Source of the DNA: Halobellus rarus
GTDB lineage: Archaea; Halobacteriota; Halobacteria; Halobacteriales; Haloferacaceae
Length of the DNA: 64,000 nt
Direction: 5' to 3'
Assembly (NCBI RefSeq): GCF_024494595.1
Contig: NZ_JANHDI010000015.1
Coordinates: 55,750-119,749 of the forward strand
The notes beneath the pieces are model-generated. The model saw nothing but the letters and a program-made list of their open reading frames with translations. It did no database searches and was not told where the DNA came from. How positions within the stretch are numbered: position 1 is the stretch's first letter; every line of letters starts with the position of its first letter. Shown here one piece after another: positions 33,561-42,705 of the stretch. The translations under genes and the position numbers were made by a program.

Positions 33561-35025
33561 CGGCTGCCACCTCCTCGTCGACGACGCCAGGAGACACGTC
33601 ACCGTCGGCACCGGCTCCGGCAGACACGTCACCGTCGGCGACGGCTCCGGCGGGGATCGACCCGCCGTCAGCGACGCGGTCGCCGCCGTGCAACTGCGCG
33701 TAGCGAGCGAGCGCGCCGGCGGCGTCGGCCGCGCGTTCGGGCGTCTCGAAGAACGGCACGCCGACGTCTTTCAGCTCCTCGCGCTGGCCGGCCAGCGCCT
33801 CCTCGATGCCCTCGGTCGCGAACAGCACGGGCTTGTCGACGCGTTCTGCGAGACCGTCGAGTGCGTCGACCGGCAGGCCGAGCGCCGCCTCGAACAGTTC
33901 GTAGACGAGGACGATGTCGATCCGGTCGTCCTCGGCGACGGCGGTCACGATATCCCCGAACTCGGGCATCGGTCGGCCGGTGTCGACGGGATTGTCGGCG
34001 TAGGTGATCCCGGGGAGGATCTCGTCGACGCGTTCCTGGGTCGCTTCGGTCAGCTCCGGGAGCCGCCCGCCGGCGCGCTGGATGCGGTCCGTGATGATGA
34101 TCCCCGGTCCGGCCTGGGCGGTGACGACTCCGACGTTCGGGCCGTCGGGAGTCGGGGAGTTCCCGAGCGCCGCAGCGGCGTCCAGCAGGTCGTCAGTGGC
34201 GTCGACCGTCGGGACGCCGTACTGGGCGAAGCCCGCGGTGTACAGTTCGTGATCGCCCGTGAGCGCCCCCGTGTGGGACTCCGCGAAGTCGCCGACGTCG
34301 GACTGGCCGACCTTGTACGCGATCACCGGTGTGTCGCTCTCTCGACAGGCTTCGAGCAGGCCTCGGCCGTCGTCTGTCCCCTCGACGTGGAGGACGATGG
34401 CGTCCGTCCGGTCGTCGCCGTCGAAGTACTCGACGGTCTCGGCGAAGCCGACGTTGGCCCGGTTCCCGAGGCCGACCATCGCGGAGATGCCGCGGCCCTG
34501 CCGACGAGACTGGAACGCCAGGACGTGTGCGACCCCGCCGCTCTGGGCGATGACCGCGGTGTTCCCCGGTGGGACTTCCTCGGCACCGCTGGCGAACGTA
34601 CACCGGAGGTCGATCCCGGGGACCAGAAAGCCGCTGGTGTTCGGCCCGAGCAACGAGATGTCGTACTCCCTGGCGACCTCGACGATGGCCTCCTGTAGCT
34701 TCTCGCCGTCCTCGCCGGCCTCGGCGAACCCGCTGGCGTAAATGACGGCCGCACCGATGCCCGCCTCCCCGCACTCCTCCAGTACGTCCGGCGTGGCAGG
34801 CCCTGGAACGCAGCAGAGCGCGAGGTCGACGTCGCCGTCGATTTCGGTCACCGACGAGACGAACTCCGACCCGAACAGTTCTCCCGTGGCCGACGGGTTC
34901 ACCGGATACACCGGCCCGTCGAACTCCGCGGCGTTCGCCATCGCTTCGTACCCGATCTTCCCCTCGGTCGCCGACGCGCCGACGACGGCGATCCCCGAGG
35001 GTTCGAAGAGCTGTTTGAGAGTCAC
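33553..35025 (-). CDS. ADP-forming acyl/acetate-CoA ligase, alpha subunit
   Basis: This protein of about 490 residues has the CoA-binding Rossmann turn VGASATEGKIGY, then ligase-CoA domains with LLGPNTSGFLVPG, VIAQSGGVA and the phospho-His motif AESHTGALTG. The start is GTG (MTLKQLFEPSG) at 35025; an upstream frame extension is Arg-rich and unlikely. The C-terminal 45 residues contain an imperfect Ala/Asp/Gly/Val repeat (nt 33580-33655) not seen in typical homologues. Together with the beta subunit it forms a two-subunit ADP-forming synthetase; the acid substrate is not clear. Confidence 0.9.
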   Translation of the reverse strand: MTLKQLFEPSGIAVVGASATEGKIGYEAMANAAEFDGPVYPVNPSATGELFGSEFVSSVTEIDGDVDLALCCVPGPATPDVLEECGEAGIGAAVIYASGFAEAGEDGEKLQEAIVEVAREYDISLLGPNTSGFLVPGIDLRCTFASGAEEVPPGNTAVIAQSGGVAHVLAFQSRRQGRGISAMVGLGNRANVGFAETVEYFDGDDRTDAIVLHVEGTDDGRGLLEACRESDTPVIAYKVGQSDVGDFAESHTGALTGDHELYTAGFAQYGVPTVDATDDLLDAAAALGNSPTPDGPNVGVVTAQAGPGIIITDRIQRAGGRLPELTEATQERVDEILPGITYADNPVDTGRPMPEFGDIVTAVAEDDRIDIVLVYELFEAALGLPVDALDGLAERVDKPVLFATEGIEEALAGQREELKDVGVPFFETPERAADAAGALARYAQLHGGDRVADGGSIPAGAVADGDVSAGAGADGDVSPGVVDEEVAADE

Positions 35026-35170
35026 GGTCTCACGTAAACCGAATACCGTCAAAGCGTTTTCCCCCGCAGTCGACTTCCCACCGACGCGTTTCGGCCGGAG
35101 GCGGACGTTCCGTGATACCGACCGCGACCGGTTACTCCGACTCACGGAGTCTGCTCGACTATTCCGTAAG

Positions 35171-35177
35171 TTTATCA
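35171..35177 (+). promoter_or_regulatory. TATA box for livG (system 1)
   Basis: TTTATCA centred about 28 nt upstream of the ATG at 35202 fits a leaderless transcript and supports that start codon. Confidence 0.55.
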
Positions 35178-35201
35178 TCGTGGGTTGGATATCGATCGAT
35201 A

Positions 35202-35951
35202 ATGACGTTACTGGAAGGTCGAGGGCTGACGAAGAAGTTCGGTGGGGTCGTCGCCATCGAAGACGTCTCCTTCACTGTCGAGCGCGGCGAGGCCGTCGGG
35301 CTCATCGGTCCGAACGGGGCCGGAAAGAGCACGCTGTTTCGGACGATAACCGGCGTTCACCCGCCGACGGAGGGAGAGGTGTTCTTCGACGGCGAGAACA
35401 TCACCGGCGAGACGCAACACGAGATCTGTCACCGCGGCTTGGCGAAGACCCACCAGATCGTCCGACCGTTCGGGAGCCTCTCGCTCCTCGAGAACGTCGC
35501 CGTCGGCGCGTCGTTCGGCGGGCGAAAGTTCGACGATCCGCGCGAACGGGCCGCGGAGATGCTGGAGTTCGTCGGACTCGAAGAGCAGATGCACGCCGAC
35601 ACGGGGGAACTCAGCGTCGGCCAACTCAAGCGCCTCGAGATCGCCCGCGTTCTCGCGACCGATCCCGAGATGGTCCTCTTCGACGAGGTCGCCGGCGGAC
35701 TCGATCCCGAGGAGACCGAAGGCATCATCGACCTCGTCGGCGACATCGTCGACGAGGGGAAAACGGTGTTCCTCATCGACCACGTGATGCGCGCACTGAT
35801 GACCGTGAGCGAGCGCGTGATGGTACTCGACAACGGGAAACTCATCGCGGAGGGAACGCCGGAGGAGATCCAGAACGACGACCAGGTCATCGAGGCCTAC
35901 CTGGGCGAACACGCCGGAAAGGACCTCTCGGACGCGATCGCCGAGAGCTGA
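35202..35951 (+). CDS. livG: Branched-chain-type ABC importer ATPase LivG (system 1)
   Basis: This 249-residue ATPase starts MTLLEGRGLTKKFGG. Walker A is IGPNGAGKST, the signature is LSVGQLKRLEIAR, and Walker B is MVLFDEVAGGLDPEE. The insertion HQIVRPFGSLSLLENV is typical of LivG. The partner LivF, LivM, LivH and LivK genes are at 26575-30597, so this subunit is separated by a dioxygenase, two small features and the acd operon. It is divergent from acdA. Confidence 0.9.
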   Translation: MTLLEGRGLTKKFGGVVAIEDVSFTVERGEAVGLIGPNGAGKSTLFRTITGVHPPTEGEVFFDGENITGETQHEICHRGLAKTHQIVRPFGSLSLLENVAVGASFGGRKFDDPRERAAEMLEFVGLEEQMHADTGELSVGQLKRLEIARVLATDPEMVLFDEVAGGLDPEETEGIIDLVGDIVDEGKTVFLIDHVMRALMTVSERVMVLDNGKLIAEGTPEEIQNDDQVIEAYLGEHAGKDLSDAIAES

Positions 35952-35991
35952 AGTCGGTCGTCAGCTCCGAACGACGCGCTTTTTCGACTCT

Positions 35992-36630
35992 CTACCGCTT
36001 TCCGGCGAAATCGACGAACGCCGCGATCTTCTCGCTCGCGCCCTCGGTCACGCTCGAACCGTGGTACACGAGGCCGATCTCGAACTCGTAGTCGAGCAGC
36101 CGGGCGAGCGACTCGTCGGCGACCGCGACGTCCGCAGAGTAGTGCGCCGTCGGGAGGACGAAGTGCCCCGCCGGAAGTCCCCTGGCGTCCGAACCGAACA
36201 GCGCGTCCCCGAGGACGGCGACGCCGGTCGCCTCGTCGACGAGTGCGTGATGCGCGTCGGTGTGACCCGGGACGTGCACGGCCGTGAACTGCCCCACTTG
36301 ATCGCCGTCCGCGAAGCGGTGATCCACCGCGACGTCGACGTCGACGCCCTCGGGGACCCACGCCTCCAAGTCGAAGCGCTCGACGAGACCCGCCAGTCCG
36401 CCCACGTGGTCCGGGTCGCCGTGCGTGATCACGATCCGTTCGGGTGTGATACCCAGCGAGTCGAGCGCGGCGGCGACGACGTCGACGGTGTCCTCGAAGC
36501 CGGCGTCGACGAGCGTCGGCGTCTCGCCGTCGACGCAGAAGACGCGCCAGCGGGCGTCGGGGGCCTCTTTCACGGTGATGTCGTAGACGTCCGGTGCGAT
36601 CTCCGTCACGGTCGGATCGGTGTCGGTCAT
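35992..36630 (-). CDS. MBL-fold metallo-hydrolase
   Basis: This protein of about 212 residues has the metal motif ITHGDPDHVGGLAG near residue 70, the second ligand region VHVPGHTDAHHALVD, and GDALFGSDARGLPAG. It matches glyoxalase II-like lactamase-fold hydrolases. I chose MTDTDPTVTE at 36630 because residues upstream are not domain-related. Typical substrates are thioesters or cyclic esters; given the neighbours, a CoA- or lactone-ester hydrolysis role is possible. It is convergent with livG, 40 bp away. Confidence 0.85.
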   Translation of the reverse strand: MTDTDPTVTEIAPDVYDITVKEAPDARWRVFCVDGETPTLVDAGFEDTVDVVAAALDSLGITPERIVITHGDPDHVGGLAGLVERFDLEAWVPEGVDVDVAVDHRFADGDQVGQFTAVHVPGHTDAHHALVDEATGVAVLGDALFGSDARGLPAGHFVLPTAHYSADVAVADESLARLLDYEFEIGLVYHGSSVTEGASEKIAAFVDFAGKR

Positions 36631-36760
36631 CGGCCGTCGATACGCCGGCACGGATGTTAAAGTATACCGTCAGAACCGAACCGGTTCGGCTTATGATTCG
36701 CACACTGCGGACGCATCGACATCCCTATTGTGGTCCACGGTGACACGACGGACACGAACG

Positions 36761-38170
36761 ATGACTGATGGAATTCCGGCGCGTGCTCGCGGGGCGCTCC
36801 CGGTGGATCCCTCCTGGCTCGCCCTGCCCGCGGGGGTCCTCGTCGCCGGTGCGGTTCTCCAGTTCGCGCCGCTGTCGGCCGAGGCCGCTCGGATGCTCGC
36901 GATCACGCTGTTCTGCGTCGCGATGTGGATCGGGTCGCCGGTGGACCCGTGGTTCACCGCGCTGATCGGGATCGGTCTGATCGGCGTGGGCTTCTCGGCG
37001 GAGCTCGCGCTGACCGGCTTCCAGTCGCCCGCGACGTGGCTCGTGGTCGTCGGGCTCCTCATCGGGGAGGCCGCGACCGCGAGCGGACTGGCCGGCCTCG
37101 TCGAGCGGACCTCGCTGCACCGGATGCCGGACCGGATCGCCACCGACGCCGTCGCCGTCTACCGCTACCTGCTCGTGGTCCTCTCGGTCGGGAGCCTGGC
37201 GCTCGCGGTGTTGGTCCCCTCCTCGCTCGTGCGAGTGCTGATCCTCGCGCCGATCCTCAAATCCCTCGGCGACCTGTTCACCGAGCGGAGCGCGAAGATC
37301 GGGATCTTTCTCGGGCCGCTGTTTGCGACCTACTACGGAGCGTCCGGCATTCTGACCGGCTCGCTCGCGAACATCATCGTGACTGGACTCGTCGAGTCCA
37401 GCGGCGGACCGGCGATCACCTGGACGGAGTGGACGCTCTGGATGGGCCCGGTGATGGGCGTCGGCCGCGTCGTCGTCGTCGTCGCCGTCACGTATCTCCT
37501 GTATCGCCCCCGGGACCCGGACGCGATCGACGTCCCCGAGGGCCTCGAATCCGTCTCCGCGTCGCCCAAAGAGCGGCGGATGCTCCTCTTTCTCCTCGTC
37601 GGCGTCGCGGTCTGGGCGACGGACTTCGTCCACGGGCTCCACCCGCTCTTCGGCGCGGTCGTCGTCGCGCTCCTGTCGTTTTCCCCCCGGATCGGGGTCA
37701 TCGACCACGGGGCGATCGGCGAGACCGACTTCTCGATCCTCTTCTTCCTCGGCGCGATCTTCGCCATCGCCGAGGGACTCCAGCAGACCGCGTTCACCGA
37801 CCTGGCGGCCGACACGATGCTCTCGTACCTGCCGAGCGATCCGTCGCTGCCGCTCGTCTTAGTGTTCGTCGTCGTCGTCTCGATGTCGCTGGCGTTCGTG
37901 ATGGAGGGGATGGCCGTCGCGAGCGTGATCACGCCCGTCTTCGTCTCCTTCGCGACGAGCGCGGGGATCCCGCTCGTCCCCGTCGCGATGATCGAGAGCG
38001 TCGCGCTGAACGCGTACTTCTTCCCGTACCAGTCGGCCGTCCTGGTCGCGATGCTCGGGCTCGGCGTGGTCGACACGATGGAGCTGAGCCGGATGGCGGG
38101 ACTCTGTACGGTCGCGACGCTCGTGTTCCTGCTGCCGATTCAGATCGCGATGTTCACCTTCCTGTTCTGA
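36761..38170 (+). CDS. SLC13/DASS-family anion permease
   Basis: This 469-residue membrane protein has about twelve helices with the family pattern IGSPVDPWFTALIGIGLIGV, GLVESSGGPAITWTEWTL and FSILFFLGAIFAIAEGLQQTAF. The C-terminal half carries AVASVITPVFVSFATSAGIPL, typical of the sodium-coupled dicarboxylate/sulfate transporter fold. The start MTDGIPARA is preferred to the longer frame, whose extra residues are polar. It could take up dicarboxylates such as fumarate or succinate, products of aromatic breakdown, but specificity cannot be inferred. Confidence 0.85.
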   Translation: MTDGIPARARGALPVDPSWLALPAGVLVAGAVLQFAPLSAEAARMLAITLFCVAMWIGSPVDPWFTALIGIGLIGVGFSAELALTGFQSPATWLVVVGLLIGEAATASGLAGLVERTSLHRMPDRIATDAVAVYRYLLVVLSVGSLALAVLVPSSLVRVLILAPILKSLGDLFTERSAKIGIFLGPLFATYYGASGILTGSLANIIVTGLVESSGGPAITWTEWTLWMGPVMGVGRVVVVVAVTYLLYRPRDPDAIDVPEGLESVSASPKERRMLLFLLVGVAVWATDFVHGLHPLFGAVVVALLSFSPRIGVIDHGAIGETDFSILFFLGAIFAIAEGLQQTAFTDLAADTMLSYLPSDPSLPLVLVFVVVVSMSLAFVMEGMAVASVITPVFVSFATSAGIPLVPVAMIESVALNAYFFPYQSAVLVAMLGLGVVDTMELSRMAGLCTVATLVFLLPIQIAMFTFLF

Positions 38171-38252
38171 ACACCGTCGGTGTCGTTCGGAGGACACCTC
38201 CGCCACAGTCGACCGACGAGCGTGTTTTGAAATAGAAAATCCGCAGCCCTCG

Positions 38253-39806
38253 TTACGAGAAGTACTTCTCGACGAGGTCCTCACGCTGGATCGTCCCCGT
38301 GTCGGTGCGGGGGAGTTCCTCGTCCGTTATCGCGTACGCCCGCGGACGCTTGAAGTCGGCCAGGCCGTCGTGCTGGAGGCAGTACTCCTCGAGTTCGTCT
38401 TCCGTGAGTTCCACGCCGTCTTCTGTGACGACGACGGCCGTCACGACCTGTCCCCAGTCCTCGTCGTCGAGGCCGAAGACGCAGGCCTCTGCCACGTCGG
38501 GATGGTTACCGAGGACGCGTTCGACCTCCGCGGGGTAGACGTTCTCGCCGCCGCTGTTGATCATGTTGTCGACGCGATCGACGATGTAGAGATAGCCCTC
38601 CTCGTCGATCCGTGCGACGTCGCGGGTGCGGAGCCAGCCGTCGAAGTAGGACTTCTCGGTCGCCTCCTCGTTGTCGATGTACTCGTGGGACATCCCCGGA
38701 CCGCGGGCGATGATCTCCCCGCGCTCGCCGGCGTCGACGGTGGCGTCGGGGTCGGGGTCCTCCGAGAGGGGCGCGGTCTCGACGACGCGGATCTCCCAGG
38801 TGAACGACTCCTTCCCGATGGTTCCGGGATGCTCCTCCTGGACGCTCGGGTGTGCGAAGGAGAGGTCGGGCCCCGCCTCGGTCATCCCGTAGGTGTTGTA
38901 GACGTGCTCTGAGAGGTGCTCGTGGGTCTCCTCGATGAGGTTCTCCGTGACGATGGCCCCACCGGTCCGGATGTACGACAGCGTGTCGGTGTCGTAGGGC
39001 ATCTCCGCCCCGCGCTGGATGTCGTTGAGCGCCTTCAGCTGGGTCGGCACGGCGAGCAGCCCCGTGACCTCGTGGGTCTCGATCAGGTCCAGTGCCTCCT
39101 CCGGATCGAACGTCGAGTGCAGGACGACCGTCGCGCCCGCGACGAAGTGCGGATACAGCCACGCGTCGGTCGTCACCATGTGGTACCACGGCGAGGTGCA
39201 AAGCGCGGTGTCGGTCTCGTCGATGCCGTGCTCCATGATGACCTGCGCCGCGCCGTACCAGAGCTGATCCTGGTCGAACGCGACGGTCTTCGGGACGCTC
39301 GTGGTCCCGCTGGTGTGCAGCACCGCGCACTCGTCGTCGGCCGGCAGCGACCCGTCGAGGCTCGGATCCGAGTCGTCGAGGACGGCCTCGTAGGACTCGA
39401 CGGCCTCGTGGTCGACGTCGCGGTCGCCGGCGTGGAGGGCTGCGTCGAACGCGCCGCGATCGAGGAGGTCGAGGGCGTCGTCGACGTTGTGGTCGTCGAA
39501 GACCAGCGCCTCCGCCTCCGCGGTGTCGGCCATCTGCTGTAACTCACTCACCGTCGCCCGGTAGGAGAGTTGCACCGTCGCGAGGCCGCGCTTGTTCCCG
39601 GCCCACATCGATTCGATAGCTGAGAAGTGATTTATCGCGAGCACGGCGAACCGCTCCGTCCCGACCCGTTCGGTGACGGCGTTCGCCAGTCGTGTGCTCC
39701 GGTCGTCCAGTTCGGCGTACGTGAACGAACGGCCGTCGTCGGTTACGAGCGCCGGTTTGTCGGGATAGCAGCGGGCCGAGCGCGCGAGGGCATCTCCTAG
39801 TTTCAT
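38253..39806 (-). CDS. AMP-forming acyl-CoA synthetase-like protein lacking the A10 lysine
   Basis: This 517-residue adenylate-forming enzyme has the A3 P-loop LHTSGTTSVPKTVAF, the A5 motif YNTYGMTEAGP, and the A7 region DGWLRTRDVARIDEEGYLYI with GGENVYPAEVE. The A10 segment, which normally reads P-x-x-x-x-G-K, is LPRTDTGTIQRE, so the catalytic Lys is replaced by Thr. The other two ligases in the window keep the Lys. Activity may be restricted to the thioester-forming half reaction, or another residue may substitute. The gene is monocistronic, convergent with the SLC13 permease. Confidence 0.88.
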   Translation of the reverse strand: MKLGDALARSARCYPDKPALVTDDGRSFTYAELDDRSTRLANAVTERVGTERFAVLAINHFSAIESMWAGNKRGLATVQLSYRATVSELQQMADTAEAEALVFDDHNVDDALDLLDRGAFDAALHAGDRDVDHEAVESYEAVLDDSDPSLDGSLPADDECAVLHTSGTTSVPKTVAFDQDQLWYGAAQVIMEHGIDETDTALCTSPWYHMVTTDAWLYPHFVAGATVVLHSTFDPEEALDLIETHEVTGLLAVPTQLKALNDIQRGAEMPYDTDTLSYIRTGGAIVTENLIEETHEHLSEHVYNTYGMTEAGPDLSFAHPSVQEEHPGTIGKESFTWEIRVVETAPLSEDPDPDATVDAGERGEIIARGPGMSHEYIDNEEATEKSYFDGWLRTRDVARIDEEGYLYIVDRVDNMINSGGENVYPAEVERVLGNHPDVAEACVFGLDDEDWGQVVTAVVVTEDGVELTEDELEEYCLQHDGLADFKRPRAYAITDEELPRTDTGTIQREDLVEKYFS

Positions 39807-39983
39807 AGTCTCGTGTTAGGCATCAACAGGCCAACTGCAGCATTAATTGTTTTGATCGGTGACGATTCGTGATGCGGTTCCTGTCGACGGACGTGTCGAT
39901 ATCAGGATGCTAGCCTTGTGAGATTGAAAACGTCGTCAGGAGACGGGACGCCCGCCAGTGGAGGGGACAGCGACGACGGCGAA

Positions 39984-39990
39984 TTTATTA
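39984..39990 (+). promoter_or_regulatory. TATA box for the second UbiA-like gene
   Basis: TTTATTA begins 31 nt upstream of the ATG at 40015, the spacing expected for a leaderless transcript. It supports 40015 over the in-frame ATG at 39958. Confidence 0.5.
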
Positions 39991-40014
39991 CAGATCGGGC
40001 GGTACCGAGGCGAT

Positions 40015-40920
40015 ATGGCACGAGTGCGCGACGGAATCGCTGGCATCCTCGCGTACGTTCGGCCCACGTTTATGCTCCCCGCAGTCGGGATATCGGCCTA
40101 CGGCGGAACGCTGGCACCCGCCGCGGAGTTCGAGTGGGGCACTGCCGCCCTCCACGCCGGCACCGTCGGGCTGGCCCTGTTCGTCGCGCACCTCCGCGAC
40201 GGCTTCGTCGACGGCCATCTGCGCGGCGAAGAGGCCCCGCGGCTCTCCGTGGCGACGTTCCGCGGGGGAATCCGGCTAGGGTCCGCCGCCGTGATCGTGC
40301 TCTCCGCTATTCTGGCGACTCTTTCGGGACCGATCCCGGCGTTCTCGACGCTCTTGCTGCTCGGACTCGCGCTCCTGCACGCTCCCTATTTCGACCGGCA
40401 TCCGCTGACGGTCACCGTCGATTATCCGATCGGAATCGGCGTCGCCCTGATCGGTGCTCACGCGGCGCAGGCGACAGTTTCCGGGACCGTCGCCGCCGTC
40501 GCCGCGCTCGTCGCCGGTCTGCTCGCGGGAATCAAGGTCGGTATCGACCGCCTCGACGAATCGTTCGATCGGTCGATCGGCAAACGGACCCTTCCGGTCG
40601 CGTTCGGAGCGGCGCGGGCAGAGCGGATCGCGGCCGGCATCTTCCTGCTCACGGCGGCCGCGTCCGTCGGCGTCGGGCTCTCCGGAGCGGCGGGACTCCT
40701 CAGTGTCTCTCCCGGGCTCGCCGTCGGCGCGGCCTCCGTTCCCGTCGCGTGTCTCCTCGCGACGGTCCAGTTGCCCCCCGAGCGCGCTGTCCGGGTTCAA
40801 ATGGCGCTGACGTACGCCTTCGCCGCACTGCTCTTTCTGTCTGTATGCGATCCGCAGTGTGCGGGGGTCGCGGTCGCCGAACGCGCCTTCGACGCGCTCT
40901 CCGGTTCGATCAGCGGCTGA
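40015..40920 (+). CDS. UbiA-like prenyltransferase homologue with altered first Asp motif
   Basis: This 301-residue protein has about eight helices and the overall UbiA spacing. The first motif, intact in the DGGGP synthase of this window, is here HLRDGFVDGHLRGEE, so the leading Asn and one Asp are changed. The second acidic site is IKVGIDRLDESFDRSIGK. Substrate and activity are therefore uncertain. It is convergent with an IclR gene 5 bp away. The start at 40015 is supported by the promoter and by RPTFMLPAVGI beginning the first helix. Confidence 0.7.
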   Translation: MARVRDGIAGILAYVRPTFMLPAVGISAYGGTLAPAAEFEWGTAALHAGTVGLALFVAHLRDGFVDGHLRGEEAPRLSVATFRGGIRLGSAAVIVLSAILATLSGPIPAFSTLLLLGLALLHAPYFDRHPLTVTVDYPIGIGVALIGAHAAQATVSGTVAAVAALVAGLLAGIKVGIDRLDESFDRSIGKRTLPVAFGAARAERIAAGIFLLTAAASVGVGLSGAAGLLSVSPGLAVGAASVPVACLLATVQLPPERAVRVQMALTYAFAALLFLSVCDPQCAGVAVAERAFDALSGSISG

Positions 40921-40925
40921 TCGAA

Positions 40926-41693
40926 TCACCGATACGCGATCGTGAGGTCGATCTCGTCGGTGGCTGCCCGCAGGTGCTCGAGGATCTCGCCCTCACAGCG
41001 CTCCTTCGACATCCGGTGTGCGGGCCCCGCCACGCTCAACGCGCCCTGAACGTCCCCATCGACGGTCAACGGGACGCCGATCGCCTGTATCCCCTCCAAG
41101 TCCTCACTGAGATTGAGCGCGTAGCCCTGCTCGCGGATCTGTTCTAATTCCTCGTCGAGTCGCTCCCGGTCGGTGATCGTGTTCTCGGTTCGGGCGGGCA
41201 GTCCGTGTCGCTCGACGATCCGGTCGACATCCGCCTCGGGCAAGTGGGCGAGAATCGCCTTGCCGCCGGAGTTGTAGTGCATGTGATCCTGCGTCCCGAG
41301 GATGGTGTTGACGTTGATGTCGTTGTCGCCCCCGCGCCCGTAGACGTAGATCGCCTTCCCGTTCTGGTGGGCGATGAGCCACGACATCTCCCCGGTCTCT
41401 CGCTCGATCCGGTCGACGGCGGCGAGGCCGGACTGGAATATTTCGAGTTGACTGCGGACGTACTGGCCGTACTGGAAAAACCGGAGCCCCAGGTGGTACT
41501 CCCCGCCCCGCTTGACGACGAAACCGCGCTCCACGAGCGTCGTCAGGTGCCCGTGGACGGTGCTCTTGGCGATGCCGAGGCGGTCTGCGAGCTCGGTGAC
41601 CCCAGCCCCGTCGAGGCGTCGCAGGAGTTCGACGACGTCGAACAGCGTCTCGTCGGACTTGATCCCCTGACTTTTCCCCGATTTCTTTCCCAT
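40926..41693 (-). CDS. IclR-family transcriptional regulator (copy 1)
   Basis: This 255-residue regulator starts MGKKSGKSQG and has an N-terminal winged HTH (GVTELADRLGIAKSTVHGHLTTLVERGFV, residues about 30-60). The C-terminal IclR effector domain includes MHYNSGGKAILAHLPEADV and YALNLSEDLEGIQAIGVPL. IclR proteins often sense aromatic or small-acid metabolites and repress or activate degradation genes. The 292 bp upstream (41694-41985) lack a gene and may hold its own operator. Targets are unknown; it sits between ligase/UbiA and carbonic anhydrase-like genes. Confidence 0.9.
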   Translation of the reverse strand: MGKKSGKSQGIKSDETLFDVVELLRRLDGAGVTELADRLGIAKSTVHGHLTTLVERGFVVKRGGEYHLGLRFFQYGQYVRSQLEIFQSGLAAVDRIERETGEMSWLIAHQNGKAIYVYGRGGDNDINVNTILGTQDHMHYNSGGKAILAHLPEADVDRIVERHGLPARTENTITDRERLDEELEQIREQGYALNLSEDLEGIQAIGVPLTVDGDVQGALSVAGPAHRMSKERCEGEILEHLRAATDEIDLTIAYR

Positions 41694-41985
41694 ACGCGTA
41701 CTCTTCGAACCGGAAACAAGTATTTGTCGTGTACGTTCGACCGGTATATCCACCCGGTAGTCGACGAGACTGCAGTACAGTGTTCGACAGTATCGAATAC
41801 ACTCTGATCCGTAGGAAACATAACAACCGTACGGATGTTACCACGACCGCGTCGGATTTTCAGATGGAAAATAACCGGTGGCTCGGGAGACCGGGGCGAA
41901 CGGACTACGCCATTGGGCTTCCCGGTGGACGTTGCCGAACGTCCCGACAACCTCCGTTCGACATCATCGAATAGACTTGTGTCGA

Positions 41986-42498
41986 TCATTCGACCGCGCG
42001 AGTATCCAGTCCCGCATCACGGAACCGGGCGGCCAGTTCGACGTACGTCTCGTGGGTCTGATCGATCTGTGCGAGTTGTCCGTCGGTCAACGGTCGCGTC
42101 TCGGCGGGCGTGCCGTACGCCAGGTGCTCCGACGGAACCGTCTGATCTTTCCGTACTACCGCGTTCGCGGCGATTATACAGTGGTCCTCGACGGTCGCCC
42201 CTCCCAGTACGGCGCTCTGCATTCCGACGAGCGTGTGGTCACCGACGTCCGCGTAGTCGACGACTGCTCCGTGGCCGACCGTGACGGCGTCGCCGAGCGT
42301 CGCCCCGTGAAGCATCGCGAACTCCTGCACGTTCGTCTCTTCGCCGACCGTCACCGCCGTTCCGTGTCCGCGGAGACAGGCGAACGGCCAGACGCTCGCC
42401 CGGGCGCCGACCGCGACCTCCCCGACGAGGTACGCCATCTCGGAGACGAACGCCTCGTTCGCGACGGCCGGTTCCGTACCTTCGAACGCACGTAACAT
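41986..42498 (-). CDS. Gamma-class carbonic anhydrase-like hexapeptide-repeat protein
   Basis: This 170-residue left-handed beta-helix protein has repeated G-x-x-x hexapeptides (VGEVAVGARASVWPF and onward). Zn-type residues are His64 (AMLHG) and His76 (VGHGAVV). The third ligand position, normally His in GHxAxxHG, is Asp81 (VVDY). The Arg-Gly-Asp motif of gamma-carbonic anhydrases is RGH here. The relatives PaaY and CaiE are thioesterases or helper proteins in aromatic or carnitine catabolism, so a pathway role is possible. I chose MLRAFEGTEP at 42498 as the first start consistent with the fold. Confidence 0.82.
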   Translation of the reverse strand: MLRAFEGTEPAVANEAFVSEMAYLVGEVAVGARASVWPFACLRGHGTAVTVGEETNVQEFAMLHGATLGDAVTVGHGAVVDYADVGDHTLVGMQSAVLGGATVEDHCIIAANAVVRKDQTVPSEHLAYGTPAETRPLTDGQLAQIDQTHETYVELAARFRDAGLDTRAVE

Positions 42499-42673
42499 AC
42501 GAGGTAACTGTCGGCATCGGTGATTAATCTCACTGTCCCTCGGTCGTTGGCCGGCCGTCGGAGGGCGGTGGACCGACCGGTTGTTCGACTTCATAGAACG
42601 GAATGGTCGTCTCTCTGCGATCGATCGCCGACCACTCGAACGGTCACCGCCACAGTTCCTGGAATCGGCGCGG

Positions 42674-42682
42674 AAATATAAG
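42674..42682 (+). promoter_or_regulatory. TATA box for the single-domain UspA gene
   Basis: AAATATAAG is centred about 28 nt upstream of the ATG at 42706. A GGAGGAG stretch at 42692-42698 also resembles a Shine-Dalgarno site, 7 nt before the ATG, although a start predicted from the TATA box would lie downstream of it. Confidence 0.5.
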
Positions 42683-42705
42683 TAGGTGGCCGGAGGAGTG
42701 TGCGT

